NCBI GenBank assembly: GCA_025357055.1
Contig: JANXPZ010000131.1
Coordinates: 1-56,473, forward strand
Reading direction: 5' to 3'
From: Candidatus Eiseniibacteriota bacterium
GTDB lineage: Bacteria > Eisenbacteria > RBG-16-71-46
DNA: 56,473 bases
The notes beneath the pieces were generated by a model. The model was not told the origin of the DNA. It did no database searches and saw only the letters and a list, made by a program, of their open reading frames with translations. The position numbers and the translations under genes are program-made. This document shows, piece after piece, positions 1-15,149 of this stretch. Position 1 is the first letter of the stretch. Each line of letters begins with the position of its first letter.

Positions 1-1012
<1,012 letters not shown>

Positions 1013-1340
1013 GGGCTCCCTTCTGGAATGGATCGGACGCGGGGCGAGGAGGGACGCCACGGGCCAATGGGTCAGAGCACTTATCGGCCCGATCTGCCCG
1101 CGGCTTGACCGGGGAACGTCACCGCCTCCTGGCCGCGCCGGCGGCGCCGCGTGGGTGGCCCTCAAGGCCCCGCGGGGGGCACCGACACTCAAGTGGGTGC
1201 CGTGCCCCAGATCCTGGCGTCGCGCGGCGCTTCGAACGTGCGCAGGAGCGGACCGCCAGGGGCGGCCCGCAGAGTGGCGCGCTGTCTTCGGCGTCCGGCG
1301 TCACGGTCGTGGTCCCAGGTCAAGCACGCGAGGAGCCCCG
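1013..1340. other. divergent intergenic region
   Basis: Holds the sigma28-like sequence for the minus-strand kinase. On the other side is a GC-rich leader for the phosphorylase gene, with an inverted repeat GGCACC...GGTGCC near 1178-1201. No further gene or clear promoter toward the phosphorylase was seen. Confidence 0.4.
1081..1108 (-). promoter_or_regulatory. possible sigma28 (FliA) promoter for the left-edge sensor kinase
   Basis: On the minus strand TCAAGCCG is followed 12 bases later by GCCGATAA. The -10 matches the FliA consensus exactly. The spacer is one base longer than in the other FliA-like sites of this window. It lies about 70 bp upstream of the proposed GTG start. If real, the kinase belongs to the late flagellar regulon. 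Confidence 0.45.
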
Positions 1341-3914
1341 ATGCACCCGGTCAAGACGTTCCACGTCAGCCCTCTGCTCCCCGAGCGCCTGGGTGTCCTC
1401 GAAGACCTCGCCTACAACCTTCGCTGGTCGTGGGACCACGAGACCATCAGCCTGTTCCGGCGGCTGGATCGCGACCTGTGGGAGACGGCCCACCACAACC
1501 CCGTGCTGATGCTGGGCAGCATCTCGCAGGAACGTCTCCAGGAGCTGGCGCAGGACGAGGCCTTCCTCGCGCACCTCGACCGCGTCGCCACCGACCTGAG
1601 GGACTACGTGGGGGGCACCGGAGTCTGGCATCGCAAGACGTTCGGGGCCGCGACCACACCCGACGTGGCGTACTTCTCGATGGAATTCGGGATCACCGAG
1701 TGCCTGCCGATCTACTCCGGCGGCCTCGGCATGCTGGCGGGCGACCACCTGAAGTCGGCCAGCGACCTGGGTGTGCCGCTGGTCGGCGTCGGACTGCTCT
1801 ACCAGAAGGGCTACTTCCACCAGTACCTGAACGCCGAGGGCTGGCAGCAGGAGAGCCATCCGGTCAACGACTTCTCGACCATGCCGGTGAGGCCTTGCCA
1901 CGACAACCACGGCCAGTCGCTGCGCGTCACCATCGATCTGGCGGGCAAGCCTCTGCAGATCCGGCCGTGGCGGGCGCAGGTGGGCCGTGTGAGGCTCGTG
2001 CTGCTGGACACGAACCTCCCCGAGAACCCGCCCCAGTTCCGGGACATCACCGACGAGCTCTACCGGGGCGGCGACGACTGGCGCATCCTCCAGGAGATCG
2101 TGCTGGGGATCGGCGGCGTGCGCGTCCTCGATGCCATCGGGCTGCGGCCCCGCGTCTTCCACATGAACGAGGGGCACTGCGCCTTCCTGGGCCTGGAGCG
2201 GATCCGCTCGCTGATGGCCGAGCAGGGGCTCTCATTCGCCGAAGCCCGTGAGGTGGTCGCGGCCAGCGGGGTCTTCACCACGCACACTCCCGTGCCGGCA
2301 GGCATCGACGTCTTCACGCCCGACCAGATGGAGCGCTACTTCGCCGCGTTCCGGGCCGAACTGGGCCTGTCCCGCGAGGCGTTCCTGGATCTGGGCCGCG
2401 TCCACCCGGGACGCCCCGCCGAGCCCTTCAACCAGGCGGTGCTGGCGATCCGCACCTCCAGTTCCGTGAACGGGGTCAGCCGGCTGCACGGGGAAGTCTC
2501 GCGCACGATGTGGCAGGATCTGTGGACCGGGGTGCCGCTGGACGAGATCCCGATCTCGCACATCACGAACGGCGTGCATCCGCAGTCCTGGATCTCGAGC
2601 GAGATGCGCGAGCTCTATGACCGCTACCTCGGGCCCCGCTGGGCCGAGGAGCCGGGGGACTCGAGCGTGTGGTCGCGCGGACAGCAGATCCCCGGCGAGG
2701 AGCTGTGGCGGACGCACGAGCGCCGGCGGGAGCGGCTCGTGGGCTTCGCCCGCCGCCGTCTTTCCGACCAGCTGCGCCAGCGCGGCGCCGGCCGTGCCGA
2801 GGTCGCCCAGGTCCAGGAAGTGCTCGATCCCGAGGCCCTCACGATCGGCTTCGCCCGCCGTTTCGCCACCTACAAGCGCGCCACCCTGCTGTGGAGCGAC
2901 CCCGATCGGCTCGCGCGCATCCTCAATGCCGCGGGCCGGCCGGTGCAGATCATCTACGCGGGCAAGGCGCATCCGCGCGACGACGAGGGCAAGGCCTTCA
3001 TCCGGCAGGTCATCCAGCTCGCCCGGCGCCCGGAGTTCCGCCGGCGCGTGGTCTTCCTCGAGGACTACGACACCGTGGTGGGCCGCTACCTGGTGCAGGG
3101 CGTGGACGTGTGGCTCAACACGCCGCGGCGCCCGTTCGAGGCCTGCGGCACGAGCGGCATGAAGGCGGCGTTCAACGGGGCGCTGAACCTCAGCATCATG
3201 GATGGATGGTGGGACGAGGCGGGCTCGCCGCGCACGGGCTGGTGCATCGGCCGGGGCGAGGACTACCAGGATCTCGAGTACCAGGACCGGCTCGAGGCCG
3301 GGGCCCTCTACGAACTGCTGGAGCGGGAGGTGGTGCCGCTCTTCTACGACCGGACCGCGGACAACCAGCCGCGGGGCTGGATCGAGCTCATGAAGAGCGC
3401 CATGGGTGAGCTCTGTCCGGTCTTCAACACGAACCGCATGGTCCACGACTACACGATCGCGGCCTACCGTTCCGTGCAGGAGCGCAGCGCGCGCCTGGAA
3501 GCCAACGGCCACCGCCGCGCGCGCGATCTGGCGCGCTGGCGCGACCGCGTCGCTCAGGCGTGGAGCGCGGTGCAGATCGTGCGCGTCGAGACCGTGCTGC
3601 CGCCCGCGACCCGCGTCGGCGCCGACCTCGAGGTGAGGGCCTGGGTGCGCACGGGGCAACTCGTGCCTGACGATCTCGCGGTGCAGGTCTACATCGGGAA
3701 GGTGGACGAAGACCGGCAGATCGTGGGCGCGACGACCGTTCCGATGATGCCCCAGGGCGAAACCGAGGGCGAGCCCGGCGGTGACGGGATCCTCTTCAAG
3801 GCCTGCATCCCCTGCCGCACGAGCGGCACTCATGGGTTCACCGTGCGCGTGATCCCCCGCCACGATGATCTCGCCCATCCGCATGCGACCGGTCTGATCC
3901 TCTGGGCGTCATGA
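1341..3914 (+). CDS. glgP: alpha-glucan (glycogen/maltodextrin) phosphorylase
   Basis: Releases glucose-1-phosphate from alpha-1,4-glucans with pyridoxal phosphate as cofactor; cytoplasmic storage-carbon metabolism. The 857-residue product matches the alpha-glucan phosphorylase subfamily found widely in bacteria and archaea. Landmarks are an N-terminal region with NLRWSWDHE, then AYFSMEFGITECLPIYSGGLG, the HMNEGHCAF stretch, FARRFATYKRA, and the C-terminal PLP motif EACGTSGMKAAFNGALN, whose Lys608 should carry PLP. The start is the ATG preceded by CGAGGAG; the frame is open upstream but lacks similarity there. The gene stands alone, followed by a kinase gene 55 bp downstream, and no other glycogen genes are visible. 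Confidence 0.95.
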   Translation: MHPVKTFHVSPLLPERLGVLEDLAYNLRWSWDHETISLFRRLDRDLWETAHHNPVLMLGSISQERLQELAQDEAFLAHLDRVATDLRDYVGGTGVWHRKTFGAATTPDVAYFSMEFGITECLPIYSGGLGMLAGDHLKSASDLGVPLVGVGLLYQKGYFHQYLNAEGWQQESHPVNDFSTMPVRPCHDNHGQSLRVTIDLAGKPLQIRPWRAQVGRVRLVLLDTNLPENPPQFRDITDELYRGGDDWRILQEIVLGIGGVRVLDAIGLRPRVFHMNEGHCAFLGLERIRSLMAEQGLSFAEAREVVAASGVFTTHTPVPAGIDVFTPDQMERYFAAFRAELGLSREAFLDLGRVHPGRPAEPFNQAVLAIRTSSSVNGVSRLHGEVSRTMWQDLWTGVPLDEIPISHITNGVHPQSWISSEMRELYDRYLGPRWAEEPGDSSVWSRGQQIPGEELWRTHERRRERLVGFARRRLSDQLRQRGAGRAEVAQVQEVLDPEALTIGFARRFATYKRATLLWSDPDRLARILNAAGRPVQIIYAGKAHPRDDEGKAFIRQVIQLARRPEFRRRVVFLEDYDTVVGRYLVQGVDVWLNTPRRPFEACGTSGMKAAFNGALNLSIMDGWWDEAGSPRTGWCIGRGEDYQDLEYQDRLEAGALYELLEREVVPLFYDRTADNQPRGWIELMKSAMGELCPVFNTNRMVHDYTIAAYRSVQERSARLEANGHRRARDLARWRDRVAQAWSAVQIVRVETVLPPATRVGADLEVRAWVRTGQLVPDDLAVQVYIGKVDEDRQIVGATTVPMMPQGETEGEPGGDGILFKACIPCRTSGTHGFTVRVIPRHDDLAHPHATGLILWAS

Positions 3915-3969
3915 GGCACCGGCGGCCGGGTCCATCAGCCAGGGCGGGCCGCCGCCAAGGTCGGATTCG

Positions 3970-8831
<4,862 letters not shown>

Positions 8832-8854
<23 letters not shown>

Positions 8855-9040
8855 CGACGATCTCTCCAGGTCCCGCGATCCCGGTGAACTCCGCGCCCGG
8901 ATCGACGTGGGCCGGCGCATGGTGGAACTGCGGGCCCGGCTGGCCGGGCACGTGGGGAACTCCAGCCGGCGTTGAGCGAGGTCCAGACCCTCCGCGGCAT
9001 CATCCCCAGCTGCGCGAACTGCAAGAGCGTCCGCGACGGG
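8832..9040 (+). pseudogene. remnant of a response regulator (receiver start plus C-terminal CxxCK tail)
   Basis: Reads RILIADDD, the start of a receiver domain, then jumps directly to DPGELRARIDVGRRMVELRA, which in intact relatives follows the receiver's last helix. About 100 codons of the receiver, including the phospho-Asp, are missing. A base is also missing in GTGGGGAAC near 8953-8960: adding one restores GELQPALSEVQTLRGIIP, then SCANCKSVRDG. The tail matches the known receiver-associated motif IIPxCxxCKxxRD. Similarity stops after RDG. It sits right behind the frameshifted hybrid kinase, so it was probably its partner. Confidence 0.7.
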
Positions 9041-9044
9041 GCGC

Positions 9045-9105
9045 CCGGCCCCGCGCCCCGGTCGCGTCGCTCCCGGCCCCGCGCTCCGGTCGCGTCGCTC
9101 CCGGC
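9045..9105. repeat. 28-bp tandem repeat, 2.2 copies
   Basis: A unit starting CCGGCCCCGCGC recurs with a period of 28 bp (9045-9072 and 9073-9100) with one mismatch. It lies immediately after the end of the response-regulator remnant. Confidence 0.8.
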
Positions 9106-9496
9106 TGCGGGACTGCAGCGGCGCGGGCGGCCGAAGCTGCCGCCGGGCGGCAAGCGCTTCCGGCCGGCAGCGCCGCGTTCGCGCACCCCGGGGCGCGTCG
9201 GTGTCGGAGGGCCGCGGCGCCAGGTGCTTGTCAGCACGGAGAATCCACGCTTCCAGCCAGCTTCGCCCCGCCCGGCCACGGGCGGCTCGTCCCGGCCTTC
9301 GGGCGCTGGAACGGTTCATGCCTTTCCCCTGACTTGCGACGGACTTCCGTGGCTGCGGGCCTGTGCGTCCGCGCGCACGCGAGCCCCGATACCCATCGGC
9401 GCCGGCGCTGGTGCTGATTCGCGACGAAAGGGCCAGCTGCGAGCTGCTGGTGGCTGGAGGGTCATTCCGCACCGACGCGGGAACAGGAGGCGAAGG
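9106..9496. other. non-coding stretch before the receiver-only regulator
   Basis: GC-rich sequence with open frames but no recognisable domain or good ribosome binding site until the AGGAGG before position 9497. It probably contains further debris of the decayed regulator and the promoter of the next gene. I see no confident promoter. Confidence 0.35.
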
Positions 9497-9874
9497 ATGA
9501 GCAAGATCCTGATCATCGAGGACGAGCCGGACATCGCCAAGGTCGTGCGCAAGCGGCTCATGGACCACGACTACGAAGCGATCTGCGCGCCGGACGGCTA
9601 CTCCGGTGTGCAGCTGGCGCGCAAGGAGGCGCCGGACCTGATCATCCTGGATCTCATGCTCCCCGCCGGCGGTGGATTGAACGCGTTGCAGAACCTCAGG
9701 CTCTCCCCGAAGACCCAGCTCACGCCGGTGATCGTGCTCACGGGGATGCAGGATGCGGAGTACAAGAAGAAGGTGCTCGATGAGGGGGTCGACGCGTACC
9801 TCGAGAAGCCGTTCGAGTCCAAGGCCCTGCTCCGGACGATCGGGTATCTGCTGAAACAGAAGAAGCCGAGCTGA
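9497..9874 (+). CDS. single-domain response regulator
   Basis: A 125-residue stand-alone receiver (CheY-like fold). Acidic pocket at IIEDE (residues 6-10), phospho-acceptor Asp52 in LIILDLMLP, the switch Thr in VIVLTG, and Lys in YLEKPF. There is no output domain, so it should act by protein contact or phosphotransfer. A strong AGGAGG precedes the ATG. It is followed 31 bp later by a PAS/GAF histidine kinase in the same direction, a likely partner. The exact pathway is not visible. Confidence 0.9.
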   Translation: MSKILIIEDEPDIAKVVRKRLMDHDYEAICAPDGYSGVQLARKEAPDLIILDLMLPAGGGLNALQNLRLSPKTQLTPVIVLTGMQDAEYKKKVLDEGVDAYLEKPFESKALLRTIGYLLKQKKPS

Positions 9875-9905
9875 AGACCGTCCCGGCACGACAGGAGAGA
9901 GGTCG

Positions 9906-12371
9906 ATGACCCGGAAGACCGGACGGTCCAGGACCAGTCCGATCGGCATCGCGGGCCTGCTCGCTGCGTTCCTCCCGGCGGTGTCGGTCCGGTTGCGGAG
10001 GGCGGCGCGGAACGGGCTGCGGGAGAAGGCGCGCGCGCTGAGGCTCCGGACCGAGGAGCTGGACCGCTTCTTCGACCTGAGTTCGGACCTGCTGTGCATC
10101 GCGGACGAGAGCGGCCGATTCCGGCGCCTGAACCCGGCCTGGGAGAAGACCCTGGGGACCTCGCGCGAGGAGCTCCTGGCGGGGCGCCTGCTCGACTTCA
10201 TCCACCCGGACGACGTGGACAACACGGCCTGGGCCATCGGCCAGCTCACCGCGCAGAAGGAAGTGGTCAACTTCGTCAATCGCTGCCGCTGCCAGGACGG
10301 CACCTACCGGTGGCTCGAGTGGCGGGCGGTCCCCTCCGGCGGGTTCTTCTACGCGGCGGCGCGGGACGTCACGGACCGGGAGCAGATCGAGACGGCGCTG
10401 TGGGAGAGCGCCGCCGAGATCATGGACCTCTACAACAACGCGCCCTGTGGCTACCACTCGCTGGACGCGGATGGCGTCTTCCTGCGCATCAATGACACCG
10501 AGCTCTCGTGGCTGGGCTATTCGCGCGACGAGGTCGTCGGGAAGAAGCGCTTCCCGGACCTGCTCGCCCCCGGGAGCCTCCAGGTCTTCGAGGAGAGCTT
10601 CCCGCGCTTCAAGCAGAGTGGCTGGGCGCAGAACCTCGAGTTCGAGATGGTCCGCAAGGATGGGAGCGCCCTGCCCGTGCTCATGAGCGCGACCGCGGTC
10701 AGCGACGCGGAGGGCAGGTACGTGATGAGCCGCTCGACCGTGTTCGACGTGACGGACCGCAAGCGCGCCGAGGAACAGATCCGGCTGAACGAGCTGCGGC
10801 TCGAGAGCATGGTCCGGATCGCCCAGTACCGCGCGCACGACGTCCAGGCGCTGCTGGACTACGCCCTGGACGAGGCCATCACGCTCACCGGCAGCACGAT
10901 CGGCTACATCTACGACTATGACCAGGATCTCAGCGAGTTCAGGCTCAGCTCCTGGTCGAAGGGCGGCGCGCGGGACAGCGCCGTGACCGCGCCCCGTACC
11001 GCGCACCCCCTGGAGACGACCGGACTGTGGGGGGAGGCCGTGAGGCAGCGGCGGCCGATCGTCGTGAACGACGACCGGGCGCTGCACGCCCTGAAACGCG
11101 GCGGTCCGGATGGGCAGGTCCAGATCCGCCGGCTCATGACCGTGCCCGTTCTCGACGGCGACCGGATCGTGGCCGTCATCGGGGTCGCCAACAAGGACTC
11201 GGACTACGACCCCTCCGACGTCCGCCAGCTGGTGCTGCTGATGGATTCGGTCTGGCGCGTCGTCGAGCGCAAGAACGCCGACGAGGTGCTGCGGCAGTCC
11301 GAGCAGAGACTGAACCTCCTGATCCAGCAGACTCCGCTGGCCGTGATCGAGTGGGACAACGACTCCCGGGTCGCCCGCTGGAATCCTGCGGCGGAGCGGG
11401 TGTTCGGCTACACGGCCGACGAGGCCGTCGGACGGCACGGGAGCTTCATCGTGCCGGACGGGGGCTGGCCGCTCCCGGAGGGCGACCGTGGCGACCTGCC
11501 GACGAGCGGCGGCGCACGAAGCATCCTCGAGAACGTGACGAAGGACGGCAGGACGATCCTCTGCGAGTGGCACAGCACACCGCTCACGACCGAGGACGGG
11601 GATCTGATCGGCGTCGCGGCCCTGGCGAGCGACATCACGGAGCTGCGGAAGGCGGAACGGGAGATGAAGGAGACGCTGGAGATCAAGTCCCAGTTCATCT
11701 CCACGGTCTCGCACGAGCTGCGCACGCCCCTGACAGCCATCAAGGAGAGCATCGAGATCGTCCGCGAGGAGACGGCCGGGACGCTCACCGCGGAGGCGGA
11801 GGACTTTCTCGACGTCGCCCGGAGGAACATCGACCGGCTGGCGCGGCTGATCCACAACGTGCTGACGTTCCAGCGGCTCGAGGCCGGAAACGTCCGCCTC
11901 GACCTGGGCCCGCAGGATCTCAACGAGATCGTCCGGGAGGTGGCCGCGGCCATGAACCCGCTGGCGGCCCAGAAGGAGCTGGAGGTCTCGCTCGCGCTGG
12001 AAGAGACGCTGCCGCGGGTCGAGTGCGACCGGGACCAGATCACGCAGGTGCTGACCAACCTGATCGGCAATGCGATCAAGTTCAGCGACCGGGGCCGCGT
12101 GCTCGTCGCCACCGGCGCGAGCGACGACCGGTTCATGGCGACCGTGACGGACACCGGATGCGGCATCTCGCAGGAGGACCTGCCCAGGTTGTTCCAGAAG
12201 TTCCGCCAGCTGGGTCCGTGGGACGCGAGGGCGGCGGGCGGCAGTGGACTGGGCCTGGCGATCTCCAAGGAGATCGTCGAGCGGCACGGGGGCAGCATCT
12301 GGGTCGAGTCGGCGTTGGGCGAAGGGACGGCGGTCCGGTTCGTCCTGCCGATCGGGGTGGACGCGGGCTGA
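9906..12371 (+). CDS. PAS-PAS-GAF-PAS sensor histidine kinase
   Basis: Cytoplasmic or weakly membrane-attached kinase of 821 residues. A short hydrophobic N-terminal stretch is followed by PAS1 (about 52-160), PAS2 (170-285), a GAF domain (310-455, with TGSTIGYIYDYD), PAS3 (470-585) and HisKA with His603 in STVSHELRTPLTAIKE. The HATPase has NLIGNAIKFS, DTGCGIS and GSGLGLAISKEIVERHGG. All catalytic motifs look intact. There is no attached receiver, so the receiver-only protein encoded just upstream is the obvious partner (inference). GAGAGAGGTCG before the ATG serves as ribosome binding site. Confidence 0.92.
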   Translation: MTRKTGRSRTSPIGIAGLLAAFLPAVSVRLRRAARNGLREKARALRLRTEELDRFFDLSSDLLCIADESGRFRRLNPAWEKTLGTSREELLAGRLLDFIHPDDVDNTAWAIGQLTAQKEVVNFVNRCRCQDGTYRWLEWRAVPSGGFFYAAARDVTDREQIETALWESAAEIMDLYNNAPCGYHSLDADGVFLRINDTELSWLGYSRDEVVGKKRFPDLLAPGSLQVFEESFPRFKQSGWAQNLEFEMVRKDGSALPVLMSATAVSDAEGRYVMSRSTVFDVTDRKRAEEQIRLNELRLESMVRIAQYRAHDVQALLDYALDEAITLTGSTIGYIYDYDQDLSEFRLSSWSKGGARDSAVTAPRTAHPLETTGLWGEAVRQRRPIVVNDDRALHALKRGGPDGQVQIRRLMTVPVLDGDRIVAVIGVANKDSDYDPSDVRQLVLLMDSVWRVVERKNADEVLRQSEQRLNLLIQQTPLAVIEWDNDSRVARWNPAAERVFGYTADEAVGRHGSFIVPDGGWPLPEGDRGDLPTSGGARSILENVTKDGRTILCEWHSTPLTTEDGDLIGVAALASDITELRKAEREMKETLEIKSQFISTVSHELRTPLTAIKESIEIVREETAGTLTAEAEDFLDVARRNIDRLARLIHNVLTFQRLEAGNVRLDLGPQDLNEIVREVAAAMNPLAAQKELEVSLALEETLPRVECDRDQITQVLTNLIGNAIKFSDRGRVLVATGASDDRFMATVTDTGCGISQEDLPRLFQKFRQLGPWDARAAGGSGLGLAISKEIVERHGGSIWVESALGEGTAVRFVLPIGVDAG

Positions 12372-12424
12372 GGCGCAGTCTCTCTGACCCCTGCGGCCGG
12401 GTCGGAGCCTGAGCCCGAGCGGGG

Positions 12425-12504
12425 GCTGCCGCGTCGCCCGGGCACGTCCTGACCGATCAAGGCACCGTGCGCTCGGCCAGAACGTGCCCGGGTGACGCGG
12501 CAGC
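12425..12504. repeat. 23-bp inverted repeat at the start of the tandem array
   Basis: GCTGCCGCGTCGCCCGGGCA plus CGT (12425-12447) is the reverse complement of 12482-12504 with one mismatch, leaving a 34-base loop. The right arm recurs in partly altered form in each 93-bp unit. It could form a long hairpin that ends transcription of the upstream kinase, or be part of a mobile repeat. Confidence 0.65.
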
Positions 12505-12691
12505 TTTGCGGACGCAGCCGGTCGTGGGATCCGGGCACGTCCTGACCGATCAAGGCACCATGCGCTCGGCCAGAACGGGCCCGGGCGACGCGGCAGCTTT
12601 GCGGACGCAGCCGCTCGTGGGATCCGGGCACGTCCTGACCGATCAGAGGCACCATGCGCCCGGCCCCGGCATGCGCGGGCGACGCGGCAGC
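12440..12691. repeat. 93-bp tandem repeat, about 2.7 copies
   Basis: Copies begin at 12440, 12533 and 12626 with GGGCACGTCCTGACCGATCA. The first two differ at about four positions. The third has a one-base insertion and loses similarity after GACGCGGCAGC. The period equals 31 codons, so both strands stay open, but no start signal or domain supports coding. The repeat fills most of the 465-bp gap between two kinase genes. The remainder has no recognised feature. Confidence 0.85.
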
Positions 12692-12836
12692 CGATTTCCC
12701 TATGGTATGCTGCCGGCGGCTGAGTTCGGACCCTGCCGGGGTCGATGGCGGATCGATGGGATGGGCCGCACGCGCGCGGCCGGTCCGTCAGAACCCACGC
12801 CGAGCCGATGGACCGGATGGAGTAGTCCCCGACCTG

Positions 12837-14546
12837 ATGCCCCAGAACGCGACGACATCGACTGCGTCACGTCCCGTCGGCCGGAGCCGCGATGTGCTCC
12901 GCCTCCTGCGCGGGCTCTGCGAGGCGGCGCGCCAGACCACAGGCGCGGACCATGCCTGGGCCGGGCTCCCGGGCGCAGAGGGCGCGCCCTTCCTGCAGGC
13001 CTACGTGTCCGGGAGCGCGGTGCGGAAGGCCTGGAAGGGTGAGGCGCATCCGACCGTCACGGGCCTGCTCCGCGACCTCGTCGAAGGGCGCGACCCCGGG
13101 CTCCACGAGCTGGACACGAGTGCCGAGGTCTTCGGCATGCCACCGTCCGCCCGCGTGCAGCTCGTCGTCGCCATCGAGACCCCAACGCGGGCCTATGGCT
13201 GCCTGTGCCTCGGCGGGAGCGACCGCGCCGCGTTCAGCAGCGCCCAGGAGTGGCTGGTCCGCCAGCTGGCGACCAAGCTGGCCCACTCCTGCGAACCGAC
13301 GCTGCAGGGACGGAATCCCCCGCCCGAACGGTGGCCCGCGACGCTTCTGCCGCCCCGGCCCGACCTGACTCCGCCGGCGAGGCCCGAGGAGGAACGCCGC
13401 CACGCCCAGAGGATGATGGAGGTCGGGCGACTCGCGGGTGAGGTCGCTCACGACTTCAACAACCAGTTGACGACCATCCTCGGTCACGGGGAGATGGTCC
13501 TGCGCAAGCTCCCGGCCGAGAGCCCGCTGCACCGTCACGTCCGCGAGATGCTGGAGGCGGTGGATCGGGCCGCCGGGCTCACGCGTCAGCTCCAGACCTT
13601 CAGCCATCGCCAGGCCGCGCAGCCCAGGGTGCTGGATCTGAACGCGGCGGTGTCCGAGATGGTCAAGATGCTCGGGCGTGTCATCGACGAGCGCATCCAG
13701 CTGACGACGGCCCTCGAGCCCGACCTGGATCGGCTCGAGGCCGACCCCGGGCTGCTGGAACAGGTGATCGTGAACCTGATCGTCGAGGCTCGTGACGCGA
13801 TCGGGGACGTGGGCCGCATCCACGTGGAGACCGCGCGATGGTTCGCCGCCGACGCCCCGGCCCGGACGCCGTTGCCGTCGCAGCGCGACGGCCGCTACGC
13901 GCTGCTGGTCGTGACGGGCTCCAGCCCTGACCTGGACGTGGCGCCGGGGACCTGTGGGCTCGAGTCCGCGGCGCCGGAGATGCCGTGCGGCGAGCGCTCG
14001 GGGATCGGCCTGGTGGCGGTGCGCGGCATCGTGGAGCAGCTCGGCGGGCAGCTGCTCGTCGAGGCCGGGCCCGGGAGGCGGACGGCCTTCCGGGTCTGCC
14101 TGCCTGCCTTCGCCGGGGAGCGACAGGCCGCGGCCGGCGAGGCTCCCGGCACCAGCCTTCCGCGCGGCACCGAGACGCTGCTGCTCGTAGAGGATGAACC
14201 GGCGGTCCGCGAGCTGGAGGTCTTCGTCCTGCGTGAGCAGGGCTACCGCGTGCTGGAAGCGGCGGACGGGCAGCAGGCGCTGGAGATGCTCCAGGCCCCG
14301 CTGGATCCGGTGCCCGACCTGCTGGTGACGGACCTCGCCATGCCGAGGCTCGGCGGTCGCGCGCTCGCCGACCTGGCCCGGGGGCTCTACCCGCAGATGA
14401 GGATCCTCTGCATCTCAGGCGACGCCGGGGATCCCGGGACCACGGATGAGTTCCCGGCCACCGCCACGGCGCTCCTGCACAAGCCGTTCACGATCGAGGA
14501 GCTGACCGGGAAGATCCGCGAGACGCTGGAGGGGCCCCCGGGATAG
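12837..14546 (+). CDS. histidine kinase-receiver protein with degenerate ATPase motifs
   Basis: A 569-residue protein: an N-terminal GAF-like segment (about 15-150), an NtrB-type H-box GEVAHDFNNQLTTILGH with His205, an ATPase-like domain (about 290-420) and a C-terminal receiver with Asp499 in LLVTDLAMP and Lys in LLHKPF. The ATPase looks damaged. The N-box reads VNLIVEARDAI instead of the usual VNARDA, and no DxGxG motif follows, only VTGSSPDLD; the GLG-like GIGLVAVRGIVEQLGG is kept. It may have lost kinase activity and act as phosphatase or scaffold (inference). The start is uncertain: the ATG at the first MPQNATT codon has only GGAG about 16 bases upstream, and the frame is open further up. 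Confidence 0.8.
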   Translation: MPQNATTSTASRPVGRSRDVLRLLRGLCEAARQTTGADHAWAGLPGAEGAPFLQAYVSGSAVRKAWKGEAHPTVTGLLRDLVEGRDPGLHELDTSAEVFGMPPSARVQLVVAIETPTRAYGCLCLGGSDRAAFSSAQEWLVRQLATKLAHSCEPTLQGRNPPPERWPATLLPPRPDLTPPARPEEERRHAQRMMEVGRLAGEVAHDFNNQLTTILGHGEMVLRKLPAESPLHRHVREMLEAVDRAAGLTRQLQTFSHRQAAQPRVLDLNAAVSEMVKMLGRVIDERIQLTTALEPDLDRLEADPGLLEQVIVNLIVEARDAIGDVGRIHVETARWFAADAPARTPLPSQRDGRYALLVVTGSSPDLDVAPGTCGLESAAPEMPCGERSGIGLVAVRGIVEQLGGQLLVEAGPGRRTAFRVCLPAFAGERQAAAGEAPGTSLPRGTETLLLVEDEPAVRELEVFVLREQGYRVLEAADGQQALEMLQAPLDPVPDLLVTDLAMPRLGGRALADLARGLYPQMRILCISGDAGDPGTTDEFPATATALLHKPFTIEELTGKIRETLEGPPG

Positions 14547-14557
14547 GACATCCCGGG
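14537..14557 (+). terminator. hairpin overlapping the kinase stop codon
   Basis: CCCGGGA and TCCCGGG pair around a 7-base loop that contains the TAG stop. No T-run follows, so termination is only likely. The converging flgM-like gene ends 158 bp away; nothing else was seen between them. Confidence 0.4.
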
Positions 14558-14714
14558 ACGACTCCTCCGCGCGGCGTGTTCAGCAGGACGATCGGACGCG
14601 CGCGCCTGGTGCCACCGCGCTCGCCGCTGACGCGCCCATCATCACCCGTCCGGTGCTTCCCGGGGACCGCGCCATCCATGGCGATCGGCTGCGAAGGTCC
14701 CCCCCCTCACCACT

Positions 14715-15053
14715 TCAGGGCCTGATGGGGGCCTTCGGTGGGTTCAATTCTTCTGCGATGGACTCGACCACGGCCCTGCGGACCTCGGGACGGTCGTAGA
14801 ACCCGTTGTTGAGTCGCTCGAGCACCTCGCGGAGGCGCCCGGGCGGCAGCTGAGCGACGAGCTCGAGCCGGTTCTGCAACTGTTCCTGGAGTCCACGCGC
14901 GGCATCCGAGATCTGGACCTTGTCGGGCGTCGCGCCGGTCGCTTCGGAGGTCGAGGTATCGGCGGGACGCGCGGGCGAGAGCGCTGCATTCCTGTCGAGC
15001 CGGCTGGTGCCCTGAGGGGGCGTCGAGCCAGGCTTCGTCGGTTGGATGGTCAT
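14715..15053 (-). CDS. flgM: FlgM-like anti-sigma28 factor
   Basis: Expected to hold FliA inactive until the hook is finished and FlgM is exported. The product has 112 residues. The disordered Pro/Ser/Thr-rich first half is typical. It contains the FlgM-family DKVQISDAAR motif near residue 44. Two helices follow, with RLELVAQLPPGRLREVLERL and NNGFYDRPEVRRAVVESIAEEL, matching the sigma-binding half. Context agrees: it closes the filament gene block, fliA is in the window, and a near-perfect FliA promoter sits about 97 bp upstream, giving feedback control. Similarity to enteric FlgM is weak, so family assignment rests on motif plus context. Confidence 0.75.
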   Translation of the reverse strand: MTIQPTKPGSTPPQGTSRLDRNAALSPARPADTSTSEATGATPDKVQISDAARGLQEQLQNRLELVAQLPPGRLREVLERLNNGFYDRPEVRRAVVESIAEELNPPKAPIRP

Positions 15054-15149
15054 GGCCTTCTCGCTTGCAGGCCGGGGTGCCGGGCCGGAAGTCCGCCTGG
15101 CGGGGTGGGGTACCCTGCTGGCGGTCCGGCCGCTTCGGCCTTACCCGGA

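Noticed and set aside
9380-9400. CCGATA near 9388 as a FliA site for the receiver gene
   Set aside because: No matching -35 at the expected distance.
12425-12691. CRISPR array
   Set aside because: Units are directly adjacent and nearly identical along their whole length, without variable spacers; no cas genes are present.
12467-13042. Open frame through the 93-bp repeats
   Set aside because: Openness follows from a repeat length divisible by three. There is no ribosome binding site and it runs out of frame into the kinase gene.
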